Positions 57,574-64,000 of a stretch of 64,000 bases of DNA are shown piece after piece. The stretch lies in assembly GCA_942486035.1 (NCBI GenBank), contig CALNXK010000129.1, positions 1,498,501 to 1,562,500 on the forward strand. Reading direction: 5' to 3'. The stretch comes from Porites lobata (lineage: Eukaryota; Cnidaria; Anthozoa; Scleractinia; Poritidae). Each line of letters begins with the position of its first letter. Positions within the stretch are counted from its first letter, which is position 1. The position numbers and the translations under genes were made by a program. The notes beneath the pieces are model-generated. The model searched no databases, was not told the DNA's origin, and saw only the letters and a program-made list of their open reading frames with translations.

Positions 57574-59074
57574 CTGGGAATTTAGAAGGCTTTATTTTGG
57601 TGGGAAAATGTTTTAGGAAAGCTTTTAGGATCTTAGGATTAGATGAAAGGAAAGGTAGGTGGGTAGAGGAACAAGAGTTTCATGGAAACTTTCTGGTCAA
57701 TGTTACATTGTTTTTTACCTTTTCCACGTTGTGCGTGACTGAATTGTCCTTATTCTGGTATGGTTTGAAAGATCTCTTCACTCTACACAAGTCAGCGGTC
57801 AAAGTTGTCCTTGACCATTAAAGCTGAAGACGTCACAAGCGGTAGAAGGGACGCGAATCTGCACGGGCGGTCACGGGCGGCTCAGGAACGAATAGGTTAA
57901 GTTTTGTTTTTGAAGTAGAATGTCGTCCCCATCCACATACAGTCCTGAACTAGTCTTTTTCACTTTTTCCCACCAAGGATGAGCCTGATTGAGCAAATTA
58001 AAATTGCCGTGACACGAATAGAAATCCGTGAAATAAGTTAGAAAAAGAAATAAGAAGAATTAGAAATAAGTTATTAAAAACGGACTGCCAGAAACCACAG
58101 ACTTCCGTCGAAATTATCAACATAACGCGAATTTTAATTACTCTCAGTTGACACTACACAAAACTACCCAAGACTACAGTTTATACAGATCATTTTGAAA
58201 TTCAATCAATCAATCAAAGCTAAACCTTAGTTTATTTTCAAGCGAAAGTTTTCAAGACTATAAAACTATAAACTTTATAAATGAGAACGGTGATCATTTA
58301 GAATATCTCAATAGGTTTTCAAGGTTTCAAGTTTATTTCACACTATTCAAGTTGATACAGTATAAGATGGCTTACAGAATCAGTAGGTTAACAAATAATG
58401 AAAAATAAATATAATGATATGCAAGTTTGTTGATATGTGCACAGTGACCAAAGTAGCCGAAGCTTTTGTGTTGGTCACTGTCCCATTTAAGTAAATAGAG
58501 GAGTACAAGATATAAGTGTGTGGTAATAATAAATTAGGTTACGGAGAATACTTGTTTATATAGAATTTTTTCTAGACTTTTTGATACAGTGCAATAAAGT
58601 ACTTTACTAAAGTTTATAATAAAAAAAAAAAGGAGAAAAAAGGAGAATAAAATTACCTAATTAGATATTAGTATTCCTGCGTTGTTCGAAGAAGTATCGA
58701 AGTATGACTGCACAATTAATGTCACAAAATGTACCTATTGTAAGCAGTCCCTCCGGGATTTTTTGTGTTTTACGTCATCCTAACCATTTTGCATTACCTA
58801 CCAATTCCTCGCGTCCCCTGTTCAAGCAAATCGAGATTTGTTGTATATTGACTGTATGACTGTATATTTCAACTGTAAGTACTTTAGTATAGGCGCGAGT
58901 TACTTGAGTGCCTCCTCGGGATTTCGCCTTCTGGGCGAAGTCCCTGCGGGAGCAATAATATAAATCAAATATAATGAGATAAGAATCTCAACTGGCCGGA
59001 GTTGGATATTTACAGGGGTGGTCGAGAATTCTAACTTTGAACTCGGGACTACCGAGAACAAATCGAGCTAGCAA

Positions 59075-59148
59075 TCAGGGAGGGACTTGAACTCGAGACC
59101 TCTGAACTGCAAGTCCAGCGTTATAACCTCTCGGCTACGGTGCCTCCT
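59075..59148 (-). repeat. Decayed tRNA-like sequence, copy B
   Basis: Same A box, anticodon-loop and B box arrangement as copy A, in the direct duplicate. Confidence 0.6.
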
Positions 59149-59303
59149 CTAAATAATCTGTAAGAAGAATAGGAACTCTTCCAGTCAAACTCAAATAAGA
59201 GATCAGGAGACGCGTCTAATGCAATGTTCAGGTGATACACAAGTAGCGTATAGATAAAATAGGTCTGAGAAATCAAACTATGTTGACCCAGCGAACTGTA
59301 GCG

Positions 59304-59390
59304 CAAATGATCCCCGCCCGCGAATGATCCCCAAAATGGACCCCCAAATGATCCTCGACTCCTTAATGATCCTCTACCTCACATGATCCC
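59304..59390 (+). repeat. Spaced aatgatcc array, copy B
   Basis: Same five-unit array as at 53,824-53,909. Confidence 0.75.
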
Positions 59391-59629
59391 TTTATGGACT
59401 TCTGGCGTTCTGTCGGGCGTTGGGCAATTTGTTTTTCTCAGGTATGTGATTTCCGACCCTGCTAGGAAGATTTGAATTGTTTGAAGCTTTCCCTGCTACT
59501 GTAATTCAGCAGGGGATGGAAGCTGTGACAATCAGTTGGAATAGATCTAAGACAAAGCGTTGACTTGTGAAGGTCCTGTCCACTGAGATTTCACAGCCTT
59601 GTCTAAAATTTTTTTGACAGAATGAAGTT

Positions 59630-60513
59630 GTCGCACAATACACCCATTGGAATGGACGTTATGTTGATTGTAGCTTTTCCGCGCTCTAGCCTCAATGTTA
59701 GAATGCACAGGACACAGCTGACACTTTCGTAATACCTTGGTGAGCCTGATTTATCTTCTCTATGATGTCATCTCTTTGTGATTCTGGAATAATCACTCTT
59801 TCTCCCTCGAGGACCAAGCCTTCCACGCAGGCGTTTTTAGGGGAGCTCGTTTTTCATCCTTGTGGCGAGCGATGAAAAACGAGCTCCCCTAAAAACGCCT
59901 GCCTGAGAGGCTACTGAGGACCAGACTGTTTTCAATAGACAGTTCATCCCGGTAGGCCCAGTACTTACTCAGCACTGCAACTTGGTTATGTTTTTAGGCC
60001 AGCCAGAGTAGAGCTGAAGTTCAGGATTAGACGAGGTGTCTTGCTTCAGTGCATTGAACTTCTCATCAAGGAATTGCACTACTTTGCGTAGGTCCAATGA
60101 CTCTTCACTTGGTAGACGGTTTGGTCTGGCGAGCAAAAGGCATTTCTGTGCCAGGTTTGTACTTGACAATGAAGTCATATCCTTGTATTCTGAGCAACAT
60201 TCTCTGGAGCCTTGGGCCGGCGGGACAGCTGTAAGATTCTTCAAGTGAATCATCTCAAGAGGTTTGTGATCTGATCGACTCTTCCAAACAAGTACGAGCG
60301 AAATTTCTCACAAGCAACAACAACAACAGCAAAGCATCTCGCGCTCAATATTTGCATATCGTTTCTCGGTGTCTGTGAGTGCTCTGGATGAGAAAGCAAC
60401 ATTTTTTTAATTCTTCGTGTTGATTCGTGCACTAGGACGACTGTTTCCTTTTTATGATCAAAATACGTAAGTGAGACTTGAAGATGAACTTTCACGATAT
60501 TACTTGAGCTCAT
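59630..60513 (-). pseudogene. Ty3/gypsy-type pol relic, copy B (RNase H to integrase start)
   Basis: At 60,250-60,513 the minus strand reads VSLTYFDHKKETVVL, then CFAVVVVACEKFRSYLFGR, which corresponds to the RNase H domain of Ty3/gypsy pol (LTYFD... and AVV-ACE+F--YL-GR). At 59,969-60,253 the frame starting MIHLKNLTAVPP carries the following connection region, with an apparent frame shift after the PP. The integrase-like part then runs to about 59,630 and contains a foldback (59,826-59,903). Multiple lesions make it inactive. No LTR pair or primer-binding site was recognised. Confidence 0.75.
59826..59903. mobile_element. Foldback insertion inside the gypsy relic, copy B
   Basis: Same position and structure as 54,345-54,422. 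The loop-proximal pairing differs (cttgtggcgagcgatg versus cttgtggggagggatg), so it pairs slightly less well. Confidence 0.85.
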
Positions 60514-60698
60514 TTTGACCCAGTTCTTGTTAAGCCCAGGCTTAATTTTATGGCTTAATGGCAGCTACGGCTTTTTTATCTCCTCCTGCTGTTTTAGAAG
60601 GCTACTGAGTTGAGCAAAGTTTTGATATCGTTCTGTATTAAACGGTCCCCACATTCAACGTACACCTTGTATTAAGCAGACGATAGCTCAGTATGTTC

Positions 60699-61612
60699 TA
60701 GGCCCGGTTCAGTCGTCGAACTTTTCATGAGCCAAACATAATTCGAATTAAGGCCGACCCAAATTATTTAGACCGGCTGAACTGATTCAGACTCCTTTCT
60801 TAATTGCAGCTGAACTAAGTTCAAAAGGCGAAAAATGCTCATTTCCGTCAAACTGCTTGCAAAATACGTTATAATGCGTTATAATATGTTATAATGCGAT
60901 AGGTTCGATACCTGTAAAGTCCGGCGTCTGAATCAAAGCCTTTCCAAAGTCGCTCCAAAGGCGAAATTCTCGGCCGGGCTAGGCAAAACTGAACGGCTGA
61001 GCCGTTACAAATTGAAACAGGCGTTCCTAAAAGACCTTGTCACTGTTTTCGACGTTATCTTGACGAGTAGGCAAACTCGTGAGAAATTACAGTGTTCGTA
61101 TGAGAATCCAATGTCGAATAATTTCTGTAAAACCGCTGTTCTGGAAAAATATGAACTGTAAACTAAAGCCACACAGCAAAGGATTTTACCTACAAATTTT
61201 GGGGGCCGTTACTGTGCTTAAATTTCTCCAGAAGCTTGCTTTAGATTTTCCATATATTTGTCGGCAATTTTTCCCCCGAAAGTTTTACAGACAAACGTAT
61301 TAGAAAATTTTCAAAAAAGGTTCTAAGTCTTCTAGCGCATGTAACGCCCTCAAATTTTTTAAGTAGAATCCTTAACAGTGAAGGTTTAGTTTACAGTTCA
61401 CATATTTTTTAAAACCGCCATTCACGGAAATTATTCGACATTAGATTCTCATACAAACACTGTACTTTCTCACGTCTGGTTTCCCTACTCGTGAAGATGG
61501 CGTCGAAAACCGTGACAAGGTGGATTGATTCAGCGCCGAACTTTTGATGTACTTAATTCAATATATTGGGTTCGGCACGTGAAAAGATCGGCGTCTGAAC
61601 CGGTCTTCAGAG
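60699..61612. mobile_element. ~0.9-kb TIR element (ggcccggttcag family) with internal inverted repeats
   Basis: The left end taggcccggttcagtcgtcg, aacttttcatgagcc is an imperfect inverse of the right end ggcacgtgaaaagatcggcg then tctgaaccggtcttcag. Inside, about 61,030-61,160 is inverted relative to 61,375-61,520 (share gaaattattcgacat and gattctcatac words). Copy A retains only the right part (to about 54,963). A related end is at 19,618. Confidence 0.7.
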
Positions 61613-62100
61613 TTGTTTGCTCTTCATAACGTGAAATTCATATTCCTTCTACTTCAAATCCCATTCAGCTGTGTTTCTGATGTTTCTGTATAGTAATTTG
61701 ATCAAAGCACTGCCTGGAAGCGGTCGAGCTCTTGTTCTTTGTTTTCGAGATCGTAGGGTCTTTTAATAGTTTTAGGGAGAGCCTCGGTGAGCGAAGTTAC
61801 CTGAGGAACAGATCAAATCCCTAAGCGAGTTTAAGATAAGCCCATACTGACCTTGTCCGAATGAATCCTTGGAAAGCAACTTTGTGGTCCCCTGCCAAAG
61901 CTGGAAAAATGCAACTGAGTTTATCTCGTGTTTGTCAGCTGAAATGGCATCATGAATTTTCGTGATGTCAACTGATGCGGAAGAAGAAAGTTCAGATTGA
62001 ATAGAAGTTATTTTTCTTATCGAATAGTATTGAATAGAAATCCGCGATTATTTGTCTTTCATTTGAATGTTTTTCTCCGCGGCCTTTTAATATAAGCATA
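61371..62100 (+). repeat. Duplicated block, copy B (last part)
   Basis: Matches 54,724-55,480 of copy A with scattered mismatches and small indels, ending at the site where copy A carries the 55,481 MITE. Just beyond lies the right palindrome arm. Confidence 0.85.
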
Positions 62101-62130
62101 TAATGGGGTTATGCACCAAGCACCAATTCT

Positions 62131-64000
62131 TCACATACCTGAGAAAAACAAATTGCCCAACGCCCGACAGAACGCCAGAAGTCCATAAAGGGATCATGTG
62201 AGGTAGAGGATCATTAGGGAGTCGAGGATCATTTGGGGGTCCATTTTGGGGATCATTCGCGGGCGGGGATCATTTGCGCTACAGTTCGCTGGGTCAAGAT
62301 AGTTTGATTTCTCAGACCTATTTTATCTATACGCTACTTGTGTATCACCTGAACGTTGCATTAGTCGTGTCTCCTGATCTCTTATTTGAGTTTGACTGGA
62401 AGAGTTCCTATTCTTCTTACAGATTATTTAGAGGAGGCACCGTAGCCGAGAGGTTATAACGCTGGACTTGCAGTTCAGAGGTCTCGAGTTCAAGCCCCTC
62501 CCTGATTGCTAGCTCGATTTGTTCTCGGTAGTCCCGAGTTGAAAGTTAGAATTCTCGACCACCCCTGTAAATATCCAACTCCGGCCAGTTGAGATTCTTA
62601 TCTCATTATATTTGATTTATATTATTGCCCCCGCAGGGACTTCGCCTAGAAGGCGAAATCCCGAGGAGGCACTCAAGTAACTCGCGCCTATACTAAAGTA
62701 CTTACAGTTGAAATATACAGTCATACAGTCAATATACAACAAATCTCGATTTGCTTGAACAGGGGACGCGAGGAATCGGTAGGTAATGCAAAATGGTTAG
62801 GATGACGTAAAACACAAAAAATCCCAGAGGGACTGCTTACAATAGGTACATTTTGTGACATTAATTGTGCAGTCATACTTCGATACTTCTTCGAACAACG
62901 CAGGAATACTAATATATAATTAGGTAATTTTATTCTCCTTTTTTCTCTCTTTTTTTTTTATTATAAACTTTAGTAAAGTACTTTATTGCACTGTATCAAA
63001 AAGTCTAGAAAAAATTCTATATAAACAAGTATTCTCCATAACCTAATTTTTTATAACCACACACTTATATCTTGTACTCCTCTATTTACTTAAATGGGAC
63101 AGTGACCAACACAAAAGCTTCGGCTACTTTGGTCACTGTGCACATATCAACAAACTTGCATATCATTATATTTATTTTTCATTATTTGTTAACCTACTGA
63201 TTCTGTAAGCCATCTTATACTGTATCAACTTGAATAGTGTGAAATAAACTTGAAACCTTGAAAACCTATTGAGATATTCTAAATGATCACCGTTCTCATT
63301 CATAAAGTTTATAGTTTTATAGTCTTGAAAACTATCGCTTGAAAATAAACTAAGGTTTAGCTTTGATTGATTGATTGAATTTCAAAATGATCTGTATAAA
63401 CTGTAGTCTTTGGCAGTTTTGTGTAGTGTCAACGGAGAGTAATTAAAATTCGCGTTATGTTGATAATTTCGACGGAAGTCTGTGGTTTCTGGCAGTCCGT
63501 TTTTAATAACTAATTTCTAATTCTTCTTATTTCTTTTTCTAACTTATTTCACGGATTTCTATTCGTGTCACGGCAATTTTAATTTGCTCAATCAGGCTCA
63601 TCCTTCGTGGGAAAAAGTGAAAAAGACTAGTTCAGGACTGTATGTGGATGGGGACGACATTCTACTTCAAAAACAAAACTTAACCTATTCGTTCCTGAGC
63701 CGCCCGTGACCGCCCGTGCAGATTCGCGTCCCTTCTACCGCTTGTGACGTCTTCAGCTTTAATGGTCAAGGACAACTTTGACCGCTGACTTGTGTAGAGT
63801 GAAGAGATCTTTCAAACCATACCAGAATAAGGACAATTCAGTCACGCAGAACGTGGAAAAGGTAAAAAACATTGTAACATTGACCAGAAAGTTTCCATGA
63901 AAATCTTGTTCCTCAACCCACCTACCTTTCCTTTCATCTAATCCTAAGATCCTAAAAGCTTTCCTAAAACATTTTCCCACCAAAATAAAGCCTTCTAAAT
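62131..64000 (-). repeat. Right arm of a large palindrome (continues past the window)
   Basis: Inverted copy of 57,580-59,449. It contains the tRNA-like sequence at 62,432-62,505, the aatgatcc array at 62,188-62,277 and the 74-codon frame at 63,759-63,983, all inverted relative to the left arm. It reaches the last base of the window. Confidence 0.9.
62432..62505 (+). repeat. Decayed tRNA-like sequence, copy C (inverted)
   Basis: Third copy of the tRNA-like repeat, on the plus strand because it lies in the inverted arm. Confidence 0.6.

Larger units (their letters stand above)
57580..59449 (+). repeat. Left arm of a large palindrome
   Basis: Matches the reverse complement of 62,131-64,000. 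Paired positions add up to 121,580 at both ends of the match, so the arms are colinear without net indel, and compared stretches differ only at isolated bases. The match is cut by the window end on the right, so the real arm may be longer. The short frame at 57,597-57,821 (starts MVGKCFRKAFRILGL) and its inverted copy have no family signal. Confidence 0.9.
58686..60203 (+). repeat. Duplicated block, copy B (first part)
   Basis: Direct copy of 53,206-54,723. The part up to 59,449 is also within the palindrome arm. From 60,204 to 61,370 there is sequence without a counterpart in copy A, then the match with copy A resumes to about 62,100. Confidence 0.9.

Noticed and set aside
57597..57821. 74-codon frame duplicated in both palindrome arms as a conserved gene
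   Set aside because: Its similarity simply reflects the recent inverted duplication; no domain, splice or start context support.

Overview
This is nuclear DNA of an early-branching animal, most likely an anthozoan and probably a stony coral. The evidence is low-GC, intron-rich genes with GT/AG splice sites, metazoan-only families (a NONO/SFPQ/PSPC1-type protein, a CCDC181-type ciliary protein, a GT31 galactosyltransferase), tRNA-derived SINEs, eroded LINEs and many short palindromic non-autonomous DNA transposons. The species assignment is inference. No operons, CRISPR arrays or bacterial signals are present.

Left end (1-6.8 kb): six 3' exons of a DBHS (paraspeckle) gene on the + strand, starting in the coiled-coil region and ending in an RGG/PGG-like tail; the RRM exons lie outside the window. 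Then (7.2-8.5 kb) comes a dead LINE with a mutated catalytic box, and a long gene-poor interval to about 18.8 kb that holds weak candidate exons (14.0-16.0 kb) and several MITEs.

Middle (18.8-41 kb): a candidate first coding exon (18,810), a short minus-strand ORF (19.1-19.4 kb), a dense nest of transposons (20.0-22.6 kb), an intronless 280-aa basic Ser/Pro/Arg-rich protein gene (24.0-24.9 kb, minus), another thicket of nested foldback elements (26.6-31.2 kb), a small 120-aa gene (34.0-34.3 kb, minus), and more MITEs.

Right part (41-53 kb): a three-exon CCDC181-like gene on the minus strand (432 aa, with MITEs in its introns), then palindromic MITEs, then a beta-1,3-galactosyltransferase-like gene whose coding region is a single exon (51.3-52.3 kb, minus).

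Right end (53.2-64 kb): a mosaic of recent duplications. A ~2.3-kb block (53.2-55.5 kb) is repeated directly at 58.7-62.1 kb, and part of the second copy is repeated in inverted orientation to the window edge. The arms 57,580-59,449 and 62,131-64,000 form a large palindrome (about 1.87-kb arms, 2.68-kb spacer). The block carries relics of a Ty3/gypsy-type pol (RNase H to integrase) and decayed tRNA-like sequences, with a separate LINE relic between the copies. The genes here are unrelated housekeeping or ciliary genes in a repeat-rich background; I see no evidence that they work together as one system.
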